Positions 16,962 through 25,822 of a stretch of 64,000 bases of DNA are shown here, one piece after another. This stretch comes from Bacteroidales bacterium (GTDB taxonomy: Bacteria; Bacteroidota; Bacteroidia; Bacteroidales; M50B96). The notes beneath the pieces were generated by a model. It made no database searches. It saw only the letters and a list, made by a program, of their open reading frames with translations, and was not told the DNA's origin. How positions within the stretch are numbered: the stretch's first letter is position 1; every line of letters starts with the position of its first letter. Where the stretch lies: NCBI GenBank assembly GCA_018401015.1, contig JAGYLP010000005.1, positions 108,141-172,140 of the forward strand, written 5' to 3'. Position numbers and translations under genes: made by a program.

Positions 16962-18254
16962 TTATTCTGCCTGAAGTAAATAATATTGTTTTTTGCCCTG
17001 CTGCACGAGGATGTAGCGCCGGGCAATCAGATAGGTTGCATCGATAAGAGCTTCGGGATTCGTTTCCTTTTCCTTATTCAGGCTTAAACCATTCCCTTGA
17101 ATCAAGCGGCGCAATTCCCCTTTCGACTTAAACACCGGAGCTAAATCGACCAACAACTCCATAACAGGAATCCCGGCATTCAATTGTTCTTTAGCAATGG
17201 AAAAAACGGGGACACCTTCAAAAACAGACAGAAAGGTTGCCTCGTCGAGCTTAGCCAGGTTCTCTTTGGTCGCTTTTCCGAAAAGAATAGACGAAGCTTC
17301 GATGCTCATTTCGCAGGCTTCGGCAGAATGAACCATGGTAGTTAATTCAGCTGCCAATCGTTTTTGCAAAATACGTAGGCCCGGATTGGCACGATGCTCT
17401 TCGACTAAAGCATCGATGATAGGACGATCGAGCAAGGTGAAAATCTTGATGTATTTTTCAGCATCTTCGTCGGAAGTGTTTAGCCAAAATTGGTAGAAAT
17501 GATAAGGAGAAGTTCTTTCCGGGTCGAGCCAAATATTACCGCTTTCCGTTTTGCCAAACTTGCTCCCATCGGCTTTGGTAATGAGCGGACAGGTAATGGC
17601 AAAAGCTTCTCCTCCCGTTTTACGTCGAATGAGTTCTGTTCCGGTCAGGATATTGCCCCATTGATCGGAGCCACCCATTTGCAATTTGCATTGATCATTT
17701 TGGTAGAGTTCTAAAAAATCGGTCCCCTGAACCAATTGATAGGTAAACTCGGTGAACGACATGCCTTGTTTCGACTCCGAACTCAATCGTTTCTTAACCG
17801 AATCCTTTGCCATCATGTAATTTACAGTGATGTGTTTCCCAATGTCTCGAATAAATTCCAGAAAAGAGAATTGCTTCATCCAATCGTAGTTATTACGCAT
17901 GAGTGCAGCGTTGGGTGCATCTGAATCGAAATCGATAAACTGTGCCAGTTGTTGTTTTAGCTTCTCCTGGTTATGACGAATGGTAGCTTCGTCGAGCAAA
18001 TTACGCTCTTCCGATTTACCCGATGGGTCGCCAATCATTGCGGTAGCACCACCCACAAGCACAATGGGCCGATGACCGGCAACTTGAAAATGTTTGAGCA
18101 TCATTATGGAAACTAAATGCCCAATATGCATGGAGTCGGCTGTAGGATCAATCCCGACATAAGCCGTGGTCATTTCTTTTTTTAACTGTTCTTCAGTCCC
18201 CGGGGTAATATCGTGGATCATTCCCCGCCAGGTTAACTCTTCGACAAAACTCAT
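16962..18254 (-). CDS. tyrS: Tyrosyl-tRNA synthetase
   Basis: This class I aminoacyl-tRNA synthetase charges tRNA-Tyr. The 430-residue product shows the HIGH signature in [15 protein letters not shown], the tyrosine-binding region [20 protein letters not shown], and a KMSKS-type loop written [11 protein letters not shown]-terminal S4-like RNA-binding region ([14 protein letters not shown]) follows. The frame is open further upstream, but a good promoter (-7 at 18300-18293) lies inside that extension, so the start is placed at the ATG giving [12 protein letters not shown]. Confidence 0.97.
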   Translation of the reverse strand: MSFVEELTWRGMIHDITPGTEEQLKKEMTTAYVGIDPTADSMHIGHLVSIMMLKHFQVAGHRPIVLVGGATAMIGDPSGKSEERNLLDEATIRHNQEKLKQQLAQFIDFDSDAPNAALMRNNYDWMKQFSFLEFIRDIGKHITVNYMMAKDSVKKRLSSESKQGMSFTEFTYQLVQGTDFLELYQNDQCKLQMGGSDQWGNILTGTELIRRKTGGEAFAITCPLITKADGSKFGKTESGNIWLDPERTSPYHFYQFWLNTSDEDAEKYIKIFTLLDRPIIDALVEEHRANPGLRILQKRLAAELTTMVHSAEACEMSIEASSILFGKATKENLAKLDEATFLSVFEGVPVFSIAKEQLNAGIPVMELLVDLAPVFKSKGELRRLIQGNGLSLNKEKETNPEALIDATYLIARRYILVQQGKKQYYLLQAE

Positions 18255-18292
18255 TGCTACGCTAAATAATTGATTAAGTATTTTTTGTGCGG

Positions 18293-18323
18293 CAAATATA
18301 ACATAAGTAGTAGCTTCGGCAAT
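18293..18323 (-). promoter_or_regulatory. Promoter of tyrS operon
   Basis: On the minus strand, TATATTTG (18300-18293) is an exact -7 match. ATTG at 18323-18320 gives a near -33 element with a 19-base spacer. The leader to the tyrS ATG would be about 32 bases. Confidence 0.6.
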
Positions 18324-18402
18324 CGGAATAAGCCTCCTCTCCGCATCAAAACGAAGCCCTCGAAGCAATCGTTAAAAATTCATTTCTCATAACTTTATGT
18401 TT

Positions 18403-18410
18403 TAGCTTTG
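18403..18410 (+). promoter_or_regulatory. -7 element of the GWxTD gene
   Basis: TAGCTTTG fits TAnnTTTG and stands 17 bases before the ATG at 18428. It includes the GTG at 18410, arguing against that codon as the start. No strong TTTG is seen at -33. Confidence 0.45.
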
Positions 18411-18427
18411 TGAAAAAATACGATTCC

Positions 18428-19915
18428 ATGAAATCTATTGCGATTATCCTTCTGGCAACACTGAGCGCGATTCAAGTTTTCGCTCAAAAGAATCTCATTC
18501 AAGCTAGTTTTTATCAGGTTCCCTTTTATCACCAAACGGAAGGTCCCTACATAGAAACCTACACCAGCATTTTTGGTAATTCCATTCATTTTAAAGAAAT
18601 CGGAAGCAATCAGTTTCAGGGCGATATCGAAGTCTTATACCTTATCTCGAAGGATAGTACGATAGTGGATTACAAAAAAATAAATCTCCGCAGTCCAATC
18701 TTGCAAAGCGATAGCCTTGCTAAACCCAACTTTCTGGATGTTCAACGATTCTTCCTCCCGGCTGGAACTTATACCTTAACACTGAGGATGATCGACCGGA
18801 TTTTACCCAGCGACACCACTCGTCTCGATTATCCATTTACCATCGAAAGTCACGATCAGATGGGTGCGATTCAGTGCAGCGGCACACAATGGGTCGAACA
18901 CTTCGAAGCGGAGGAAGGAGAATCCATCTTGCATAAAAATGCATATAAAATCATTCCCTATGTTTCGAACTTCTTTCCAGCCAACGCGAATCAGCTTTCC
19001 TTCTATAAGGAAATTTATTTCCATCCCGATTCATTCGAGGGAACCGAACAGTTTTTATTGAAGTACTACATTGAAAAATACGAAACTCAAACACCGCTAA
19101 CTGCTTACAATCAATTCAAACGAATTTCGGTTAAACCTGTGCAGGTTGTTTTTTCGAAATTCGATATTAGCAAGCTGGCAAGCGGAAATTACACCTTAGT
19201 GATCGATATTAGAAACAAGGATAATGAGCTCATTTTCAGCAATCGAAGTTTGTTCCAGCGAAGCAATCCGGGTGTCGGCTTGGCTATCGACGATGTTCAG
19301 GCTGTTTCGGCAGAATCGACCTTTGCCTCACGAATTACCTCGATCGATAGTCTCAAATATTACCTCGATGCCCTCTACCCGATTAGTGCGGTGAACGAAG
19401 TTCAATATGTTGAAAACCTTCTTCGCACCAACGATATCGATAAGATGCAACAGTTCTTTTTCTATTTCTGGAATAATCGTAATGCCGAAAACCCCGAAAA
19501 AGAATGGCTTATCTATAAAGACAAACTCGATCGTGTTAATCTAAGCTATTCGACTCAAGTGCGAAAAGGTTACCAAACCGACCGCGGTAGAGTTTATCTT
19601 AGCTATGGAGAACCCAATGTTGTGGCGCGTGAGCGGTACCTGCCCGATACGCTTCCCTTCGAAATTTGGCAGTATTATGAACTGGAAGGCTTCCGCGACC
19701 GCAAGTTTCTTTTCTACAACCCTCATCGACAATGGAATACTTATGAATTGCTCCACTCCAATATGATCCGCGAGCTTAAAAACGAAAACTGGTTATTGCA
19801 ACTATACGACTATTACAACCCACTCGGATCGACAGAAAGTTTAAAATATGATTTGAAAAACTTGCGAAATTCCGATTACGGGATGCGCGTGCTTCGTCTG
19901 TGGGACAATCCTTAG
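18428..19915 (+). CDS. GWxTD domain-containing exported protein
   Basis: This 495-residue exported protein has a signal peptide (MKSIAIILLATLSAIQVFAQ) and a beta-rich N-terminal half. Its C-terminal half carries the GWxTD-domain signature, here KGYQTDRGRVYLSYGEPN, followed by PFEIWQYYELEGFRDRKF. In this protein the name-giving GW is replaced by GY. The domain is widespread in Bacteroidota and related phyla, but no biochemical role is established that I know of. An in-frame GTG lies 18 bases upstream, within the promoter. The gene is divergent from tyrS and appears to stand alone. Confidence 0.85.
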   Translation: MKSIAIILLATLSAIQVFAQKNLIQASFYQVPFYHQTEGPYIETYTSIFGNSIHFKEIGSNQFQGDIEVLYLISKDSTIVDYKKINLRSPILQSDSLAKPNFLDVQRFFLPAGTYTLTLRMIDRILPSDTTRLDYPFTIESHDQMGAIQCSGTQWVEHFEAEEGESILHKNAYKIIPYVSNFFPANANQLSFYKEIYFHPDSFEGTEQFLLKYYIEKYETQTPLTAYNQFKRISVKPVQVVFSKFDISKLASGNYTLVIDIRNKDNELIFSNRSLFQRSNPGVGLAIDDVQAVSAESTFASRITSIDSLKYYLDALYPISAVNEVQYVENLLRTNDIDKMQQFFFYFWNNRNAENPEKEWLIYKDKLDRVNLSYSTQVRKGYQTDRGRVYLSYGEPNVVARERYLPDTLPFEIWQYYELEGFRDRKFLFYNPHRQWNTYELLHSNMIRELKNENWLLQLYDYYNPLGSTESLKYDLKNLRNSDYGMRVLRLWDNP

Positions 19916-20168
19916 AACAAAATCAGCGGGAGAAGAATATGTTTTAAACAATTAATTATCAACACAATAGATCTATACCTAAATCAAAACTTATCATCTG
20001 ATCCATCCTTTCGTTTGTTAAATTTTTGAAAAGTTTACTCAGGAGTTTATTCATTTCTTATTTAGAATGAAATGAGTAATTCACCCTATTATCAAGGCTT
20101 TCCAACTGTCCTTATTTTTGTTTAACCTTTAAAATCAATAGTTAAACAAAATGCGCAATTCCCTAGCT
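19916..20168. other. Intergenic region without a visible gene
   Basis: Together with the promoter that follows, about 318 bases separate the GWxTD gene from the ECF sigma gene. The region is AT-rich, with scattered TTATTTAG and GTTAAACAAA words. I see no gene, hairpin with a T-run, or clear repeat in this part. Confidence 0.6.
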
Positions 20169-20200
20169 ATTGTGGAATCCAAACGCCCCTCATATATTTG
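20169..20200 (+). promoter_or_regulatory. Promoter of the lone ECF sigma gene
   Basis: ATTG at 20169-20172 and an exact -7 match TATATTTG at 20193-20200 are separated by 20 bases. The ATG at 20234 is preceded by GGAGGAA, an unusually good Shine-Dalgarno-like sequence for this phylum, at an 8-base distance from its GGAGG core. Confidence 0.6.
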
Positions 20201-20233
20201 CTGAACACAAAAACAAAAGTCGGAGGAACAAGC

Positions 20234-20743
20234 ATGACAACAGAACGATTCAGTCAAGATTTACTTAAGCTCAAGGAAAACTTAAAGCACTTCGCCCTTA
20301 GTCTAACCGCTAATTCAACTGAAGCCGAAGATTTGCTCCAGGAAACTTTTTACAAAGCCCTAAAGTATCGCGAACAATACGAAGATCAAACGAATTTGAA
20401 AGCGTGGGCTTACACTATTATGAAGAACACCTTCATCAACAATTACCGCAGAGCTGTAAAGCAAAATACGGCCTTTGATACCACCAAAGATTTGTATTTC
20501 TTAAACCTGCCACAAACATCGGCTTTCGAAAACGCAGAATCATTACTCAGTATGACTGAAATTCAACGTGCTATCGATTCCCTCGAAGACGACTACAAAC
20601 GTCCGTTTGAAATGCATGTCGAAGGATTTAAATATAAAGAAATTGCAGAAGAGCTGGAACTTCCAATTGGAACTGTGAAGAGTAGAATTTTCTTTACTCG
20701 TCAGAAGCTCATGAAAATGTTAGGAGATTATCCTCAAAACTAA
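20234..20743 (+). CDS. ECF-type RNA polymerase sigma factor
   Basis: This 169-residue sigma-70 family factor has region 2 (AEDLLQETFYKALKYR, LKAWAYTIMKNTFINNYRR) and a region 4 helix-turn-helix (FKYKEIAEELELPIGTVKSRIFFTRQKLM). It directs RNA polymerase to a specific promoter set. The ATG at 20234 is chosen over upstream in-frame codons because the promoter and Shine-Dalgarno-like site precede it. No anti-sigma gene is adjacent, so control must come from elsewhere or from expression level. Highly similar lone ECF factors are, as I recall, common in this phylum. One such factor (SigP) controls T9SS genes in Porphyromonas, but equivalence here is only a guess. Confidence 0.93.
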   Translation: MTTERFSQDLLKLKENLKHFALSLTANSTEAEDLLQETFYKALKYREQYEDQTNLKAWAYTIMKNTFINNYRRAVKQNTAFDTTKDLYFLNLPQTSAFENAESLLSMTEIQRAIDSLEDDYKRPFEMHVEGFKYKEIAEELELPIGTVKSRIFFTRQKLMKMLGDYPQN

Positions 20744-20772
20744 TGTTTGTTAATTAAGTTAGCTATTGGGAG

Positions 20773-20801
20773 GCCACCTTTACGGGTGGCTTTTCTTTTT
20801 T
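20773..20801 (+). terminator. Terminator of the ECF sigma gene
   Basis: A GCCACC/GGTGGC stem with a six-base loop is followed by TTTTCTTTTTT on the plus strand. The hairpin overlaps the stop codon of the convergent beta-mannosidase gene, so the two genes have essentially no spacer. Confidence 0.75.
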
Positions 20802-23284
20802 GTATCGTTCCAGCTCCGAACAAGCGGAAGTTTTGCCGAAAGGGATTCTGTCCACTTATAACGGAGCTCCTCCCCGGGGAGCACATCGAAATAGTTGTCT
20901 TGCTTCAATCCTTCTACATACAATCCTTTAACTAATCCCGATGCCTTTAGAACCAAATAATCTCCTTCCAAGCTGACTTGTAAAACCTCCTTCCCAGACC
21001 TAAGTTCTAAGTCTTGGGGTCGAACCATATAATGCAGGTAACGCGCTTTTTCCTGGTCGCCTGAAAGTAAGCGACCCACCCACAAGGTTCTCCTCGGATT
21101 AAACGAAGGCAAATCGTCGAACAGGATTCGTTCCCACACCTGATTCGACAAAGCCGGCACTTGAATGTCTTTCCCATCGGCTGCTAAAACTTCTCCATCA
21201 AAATCGATTAATTGCCATTCCAGCCTCATGTTCACATCGTGAATGGAATCGGAATTAACACGCACAAACCATTCCCCATCCGCCTCCTCGACCCCAATCA
21301 TAAAGGTTTTGAAAGCATCGCGTGCTCTGTAATGAAGGGCCTTTCGGTTATAATGGTAATCCATCGACGACCAGGAAACCACCGGCCAGCAATCATTCAA
21401 TTGCCAATAGAGTGTACCCATATTATAGGGTTTCTTTATGCGGTGATAGCGAATCGCCAGCTCCATACCATGCGCTTGCAGCAACTGACTCACATAGGCA
21501 AAGGTTTGCAGATCGGAGGGAACCTCGAAATAATCGTTCATGTAGTGCTCGATAGTTTGATTACCGGTAGGATGTTTTTGATGGCTCAGCATCAAGGGGT
21601 TGTAGAGTGCTCGACCCTCTTGAGGAATATACTTTTCGATGAGCGACCAGTCCGGGAAAGCTTGAAAACCATATTCGCTCATAAAACGACCGGTTTTTTC
21701 GTTGAACCGTTCAAAGGGTTCCATTCCCCACCACACACCCCAATAATGGTGGTCGCCTTCGGTAAGCGACTCCGGATGTCCCCAACCAAAAGTTGGCGAA
21801 CTCGGATGATAACTGATTCCGGGATGATGTTCCCTTACCAATCGGGGTAAAATACTTTCGAATAATTGCTGGTAATCGGAGTAAATTTGAGCTTCGTCCT
21901 GTGGGGAATAATTAAATTGTTGTTGCCATCCCCAATCTTTCCAGCCATTATCCACTTCGTTGTTGCCACACCAAAGTGCCAGGGAGCTATGTTTCCGCAA
22001 GCGCCGAATTTGCTGTATAGCCTCCGCTTCGACCGTTTCCAGAAAAGCTTCGTCGCCCGGATACATGGCACAGGCAAACATAAAATCCTGCCAAACTAAA
22101 ATGCCCTTTTGAGAACATAGTTCATAAAAATAATCCTCCTCATACACCCCTCCTCCCCAAACGCGAATCATGTTCATGTTTGCGTCGAGCACCTCGGCAA
22201 TGAGTCGCTCAATGCGCGAGGAATCGACTCGTGTAAGGAAATTATCCTGCGGGATATAATTCGCCCCTTTAGCATAAACGGGTAGTCCATTCACCTCGAA
22301 GAAAAAACTCCTTCCGTCGCGGTCTTTTTCCTGCAGCAATCGAATTGTTCGTATGCCTGTTTGCACACTGGCCTGACGAATCTGCCGCTCACTACTCACC
22401 TCTAGGTCGAAATCGTACTGAAATGCTTCGCCATAGTGAACAGGCCACCATAGCTTCGGATTAGCTACTGCAAATTTCCACTGAATCTCGTTCCATCCAG
22501 AGTCTAGTTCGAGGCGGAAAGTTTCCTGCCAGTCGGCAAATTGCGGAGACGTTAATTGAACTTCGACCTCTTGACTTAGATAGCTTTCTATCGAGAAGGA
22601 AGCAAACATCAATGCCTGTTCGGGTTGAATTTCTAGGGTCGAAACATAAAAATCCTGAAGGTCCATTTCCTGAAAACAGCTTATGAAAATGGGCTTATAA
22701 ATCCCGGCAGTAACCAAGCTGGGGCCCCAATCCCAACCAAACTGATAGGGTGCTTTACGAGTAAAAACCCGTTCGTCGGGTAAGCGATAAGGAAGAGAGT
22801 CGGACTGATTACGATTGTATTGCAAGGGAGAATGAAATCGAATAAGTAGCTCGTTTTCACCGGGAATAAAAGCCTGGTCGATATCGATTGAGTAGCTACG
22901 GAACATATTGTCGCTATGCAGCTTAAGCACTCCATTCACCCAAACGTCAGCATGCGTATCGAGGCCTTCGAAGACTAATTTTCGGCCTTCGAAATAAAAA
23001 AGGGAATCGGGCAAGTTGAATCGAGTGCGATACCACCAATCGGTTTCGCCGACCCATTGAACCCGTTTTTCCTCATCGGAATAGTAAGGATTGGAAATAA
23101 CTCCGTTTTGCATCAGGTCGAGAAAATTCACTCCGGGAATCTTAGCGGGCATCCAAACAGAATCGGTAGCAGCTTTAAATTCCCAATCGGAAACGAGTTT
23201 GGTTCGATACACCTCTTGAAGAGGTTTTTCTTGACAAGCATGAAAGATTAATAAAAACCAGAGAAAGGATATGATTCGAACCAT
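20780..23284 (-). CDS. Glycoside hydrolase family 2 beta-mannosidase-like lipoprotein
   Basis: This 834-residue exo-glycosidase is probably a beta-mannosidase that releases mannose from the non-reducing ends of mannans or N-glycan cores. A lipoprotein signal (IISFLWFLLIFHAC, Cys17) puts it at a membrane facing the periplasm or the outside. The GH2 jelly-roll (GETDWWYRTRF, LDTHADVWVNG), the Ig-like domain and the TIM barrel follow in order. The acid/base residue is Glu443 in WCGNNEVDNG and the nucleophile is Glu537 in FMSEYGFQAF. The family-typical motif NMIRVWGGGVYEEDYFYE is present. No SusC/SusD pair or other glycoside hydrolase is adjacent, so it is not part of a visible polysaccharide utilisation locus. 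Confidence 0.92.
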   Translation of the reverse strand: MVRIISFLWFLLIFHACQEKPLQEVYRTKLVSDWEFKAATDSVWMPAKIPGVNFLDLMQNGVISNPYYSDEEKRVQWVGETDWWYRTRFNLPDSLFYFEGRKLVFEGLDTHADVWVNGVLKLHSDNMFRSYSIDIDQAFIPGENELLIRFHSPLQYNRNQSDSLPYRLPDERVFTRKAPYQFGWDWGPSLVTAGIYKPIFISCFQEMDLQDFYVSTLEIQPEQALMFASFSIESYLSQEVEVQLTSPQFADWQETFRLELDSGWNEIQWKFAVANPKLWWPVHYGEAFQYDFDLEVSSERQIRQASVQTGIRTIRLLQEKDRDGRSFFFEVNGLPVYAKGANYIPQDNFLTRVDSSRIERLIAEVLDANMNMIRVWGGGVYEEDYFYELCSQKGILVWQDFMFACAMYPGDEAFLETVEAEAIQQIRRLRKHSSLALWCGNNEVDNGWKDWGWQQQFNYSPQDEAQIYSDYQQLFESILPRLVREHHPGISYHPSSPTFGWGHPESLTEGDHHYWGVWWGMEPFERFNEKTGRFMSEYGFQAFPDWSLIEKYIPQEGRALYNPLMLSHQKHPTGNQTIEHYMNDYFEVPSDLQTFAYVSQLLQAHGMELAIRYHRIKKPYNMGTLYWQLNDCWPVVSWSSMDYHYNRKALHYRARDAFKTFMIGVEEADGEWFVRVNSDSIHDVNMRLEWQLIDFDGEVLAADGKDIQVPALSNQVWERILFDDLPSFNPRRTLWVGRLLSGDQEKARYLHYMVRPQDLELRSGKEVLQVSLEGDYLVLKASGLVKGLYVEGLKQDNYFDVLPGEELRYKWTESLSAKLPLVRSWNDTKKKSHP

Positions 23285-23303
23285 TTTAGTCAGCTATTAG
23301 CTT

Positions 23304-23311
23304 CAAAAATA
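23304..23311 (-). promoter_or_regulatory. -7 element of the beta-mannosidase gene
   Basis: On the minus strand, TATTTTTG matches TAnnTTTG, about 20 bases before the ATG at 23284. No good -33 TTTG at the right spacing is seen. Confidence 0.4.
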
Positions 23312-23364
23312 GTGATAATAGCATGGAATTCCGTAAAAGAATCGGAGAGGAATAAAATCTTAAT

Positions 23365-23372
23365 TACATTTG
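23365..23372 (+). promoter_or_regulatory. Possible -7 element upstream of the 278-residue lipoprotein gene
   Basis: TACATTTG fits TAnnTTTG on the plus strand but lies 111 bases before the ATG, which implies a leader of about 105 bases. There is no clear -33 element, so this is tentative. Confidence 0.3.
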
Positions 23373-23483
23373 TGCACACTGCTTGGATTGTTCTACTTAG
23401 GAAGCCTTCTAACCGCATCGAATGAGGGATAAAAGCTCATCTACAATCTTCAGCTTAAAACTTGGATATAAAGTTATTACAAC

Positions 23484-24320
23484 ATGAAAAAAGCACTTTT
23501 TTCTTTCATCCTTCTCGCCGGAATCAGCTTGGCACTTCCCTCTTGCGACGAACCGGTTAATTGTCCGCAAGGAAATTTTTGCACGATTGGGAACACCTTT
23601 GAGTTTCAATCGAACAATGCCGGAGCCAAACTTATTATTGATGTTCCCGAAGGTGCCGTTTACAATAACTCAGCGATACTGGCAACCGATTTAGTTCCCG
23701 GTTATCCGGCGCAAATTGGGTATTTTCATCCCAAGCGCTACTTTATTGGCAGTATGTTTAAAATTGAGCCCACCGACCTTCCGCTCAAATCGCTCATAAA
23801 CCTTACTATTCAATATCCCGGAGGTGCCGAAACCGATCGATTGGGTAATAATTATTCGAACGACTTGCTCCTATACTACATCACCGACGATAACTGGAGT
23901 ATCGTAAATGAATCGACCCACGACCCGTTCAGCCGTCGAGTAAGCGCCAATGTATTACGACTGGGAACCTACGCCATTGCAGCACCCCGTGAACCCATCG
24001 AAGGAGAATGGTGGTTGGAAAACGAAGACCTTGATTGGGGCTATTCCAAACGAATGGTATTCTTGCATGATTTAAGCGGATATTGGGAAGAAGTTCACGA
24101 CTGCGGACCTACACCTCAAGACTCCAACTTGCAGCTTAGCTACGAAAGTTTTGAGTGGAATATGGTAAATGATTCGGTTGTAAGCTTATTCAGCTTTACC
24201 CCCAAACAGGTTTGTGACACCATTGGTTTCACCCGAAGCGACCTGATGAACACCGCGATTCAACTCGACGACAACAACCTGACTTTCCCCGGAGTAGGAG
24301 CTTTACGACGTATCAAATAA
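23484..24320 (+). CDS. Lipoprotein of unknown function, possibly ZU5-like
   Basis: This 278-residue predicted lipoprotein has a signal that ends in LALPSC (Cys21). The N-terminal part after the signal contains KLIIDVPEGAVYNN, which resembles the start of ZU5-type beta domains (a P-x-G-A-L/V turn), then hydrophobic beta strands up to about residue 165 (LGTYAIAAP). A second half of about 110 residues begins at EGEWWLENEDLDWGY, with a charged, Trp-rich sequence and a Cys pair (HDCGPTP, KQVCDTIG) that could form a disulfide. I do not recognise a named family with certainty. The aldehyde dehydrogenase gene begins 12 bases downstream, so the two may be co-transcribed. Confidence 0.65.
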   Translation: MKKALFSFILLAGISLALPSCDEPVNCPQGNFCTIGNTFEFQSNNAGAKLIIDVPEGAVYNNSAILATDLVPGYPAQIGYFHPKRYFIGSMFKIEPTDLPLKSLINLTIQYPGGAETDRLGNNYSNDLLLYYITDDNWSIVNESTHDPFSRRVSANVLRLGTYAIAAPREPIEGEWWLENEDLDWGYSKRMVFLHDLSGYWEEVHDCGPTPQDSNLQLSYESFEWNMVNDSVVSLFSFTPKQVCDTIGFTRSDLMNTAIQLDDNNLTFPGVGALRRIK

Positions 24321-24332
24321 TTTCTTCAGCCT

Positions 24333-25763
24333 ATGCCAACTCCCGATTTCCCGATTTACGTAGCGGGTCGATGGACTCAAACCAATCATCCGCTAGCTGT
24401 ATTGAATCCCCACGATCAAACCCTCATTGCCCAAACCTACCTGGCTGGTAAAGAAGAACTTGAAACAGCTATTCATGCCGGACTATCTGCTCAGGATTCG
24501 TTAAAAAACATGCCCTCCTACCGGCGATTTGAAACGCTGAGGTATATTTCAGATGAACTTTTTCGGAATAAAAAAGAGTTGGCCCATTTGCTTTCCGAAG
24601 AATCGGCCAAACCTTATCGGTATGCTTTGGGAGAGATTGAACGAGCTGCTCAAACCTTTTTAGTAGCTGCCGAAGAGAGCAAGCGGCTTCCGGGTGAAAC
24701 CCTTAGTCTCGACTGGACTCCAGCCGGGGCAGGCAAAGAAGGCATTATCCACTATTTCCCTGTTGGCCTGATTGCCGGCATTGCACCTTTCAATTTTCCA
24801 CTCAATTTAGCGGTTCATAAAATGGCTCCGGCCATGGCATCGGGAAACCCGATCATTTTAAAACCAGCCCGTTCCACTCCTCTATCTGTCCTGGCCTTGG
24901 CTAAAATCATCGATCAAACCGATTGGCCCAAAGGAGGTATTTCCATTCTCCCAATGGATCGCGAGGCAGGAAATCAGCTTGTAACCGATCCTCGCATCAA
25001 AATGCTATCCTTCACCGGCTCACCCGAGGTAGGTTGGGAAATGAAAGCGCGCGCCGGCAAAAAGAAAATTGCATTGGAGCTCGGAGGGAATGCTGGCGTG
25101 ATTGTTAGCGAATCCTGCGATAAGCTGGATATTGCCGTTCAAAAATGCATAATCGGAAGCTTTGCCTACTCCGGACAAGTTTGCATTCACGTTCAAAGAA
25201 TCTACGTTCAAAAAAGCATTTTCAATACCTTCTCCGAACAATTTGTAGAACTTGCCAGTCGACTCAAAATGGGCAAACCGACTGAACCCGAGACCGAAAT
25301 CAGCTCAATGATCGATGAGGGTAATGCTCTGCGGGTGGAATCCTGGATTCAGGACGCTGTTAAGGATGGAGCGCGTATTTTACTTGGAGGGGAAAGGCAT
25401 CAGAACTATGTGGAGCCAACGGTATTGACCAATACCAAACGAGAAATGAATGTTTGTGCCCTGGAGATTTTTGGACCCGTTGTCAGTCTGGAGCCTTTCG
25501 ACACCTTCGACGAGGCAATTAACTTAATCAACGATTCCGAATTTGGCTTACAAGCAGGTGTATTTACCAACCACATCGATGAAATGAATGCTGCTTTTCA
25601 GCGCCTGGAAGTGGGCGGAGTAATTATCAACGATGTTCCGAGTTTCCGAGTGGACCATATGCCATACGGTGGTGTAAAAAACTCCGGCTTTGGCCGCGAA
25701 GGAGTGAAGTACACCATTCACGAAATGATGGAACCCCGTTTATTGGTAAAAAACCGGGGATAA
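24333..25763 (+). CDS. NAD(P)-dependent aldehyde dehydrogenase
   Basis: This 476-residue cytoplasmic enzyme oxidises an aldehyde to an acid with NAD(P). It has the Rossmann-fold region GIAPFNFPLNLAVHKMAPAM, the general-base glutamate in LELGGNAG, and the nucleophile Cys284 in GQVCIHVQR. The C-terminal NDVPSFRVDHMPYGGVKNSGFGR-type oligomerisation region is also present. The pattern is closest to the lactaldehyde/succinate-semialdehyde/GapN-like branch, and the substrate cannot be set from the sequence. The gene lies 12 bases behind a lipoprotein gene. Confidence 0.92.
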   Translation: MPTPDFPIYVAGRWTQTNHPLAVLNPHDQTLIAQTYLAGKEELETAIHAGLSAQDSLKNMPSYRRFETLRYISDELFRNKKELAHLLSEESAKPYRYALGEIERAAQTFLVAAEESKRLPGETLSLDWTPAGAGKEGIIHYFPVGLIAGIAPFNFPLNLAVHKMAPAMASGNPIILKPARSTPLSVLALAKIIDQTDWPKGGISILPMDREAGNQLVTDPRIKMLSFTGSPEVGWEMKARAGKKKIALELGGNAGVIVSESCDKLDIAVQKCIIGSFAYSGQVCIHVQRIYVQKSIFNTFSEQFVELASRLKMGKPTEPETEISSMIDEGNALRVESWIQDAVKDGARILLGGERHQNYVEPTVLTNTKREMNVCALEIFGPVVSLEPFDTFDEAINLINDSEFGLQAGVFTNHIDEMNAAFQRLEVGGVIINDVPSFRVDHMPYGGVKNSGFGREGVKYTIHEMMEPRLLVKNRG

Positions 25764-25822
25764 GTCCAAAGGAATTCACGATTTTTCTTATCGATTGAAA
25801 TCAATTTAGGCCACTTAAGCTG

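Noticed and set aside
21212..21850. 212-residue frame antisense to the beta-mannosidase
   Set aside because: It overlaps the catalytic domain of a clear GH2 enzyme, and its composition is that of a complementary-strand shadow.
20780..23284. Polysaccharide utilisation locus around the beta-mannosidase
   Set aside because: There is no SusC/SusD pair, no second carbohydrate enzyme and no hybrid regulator next to it. The TonB receptor at 32 kb lacks the SusC-type N-terminal domain.
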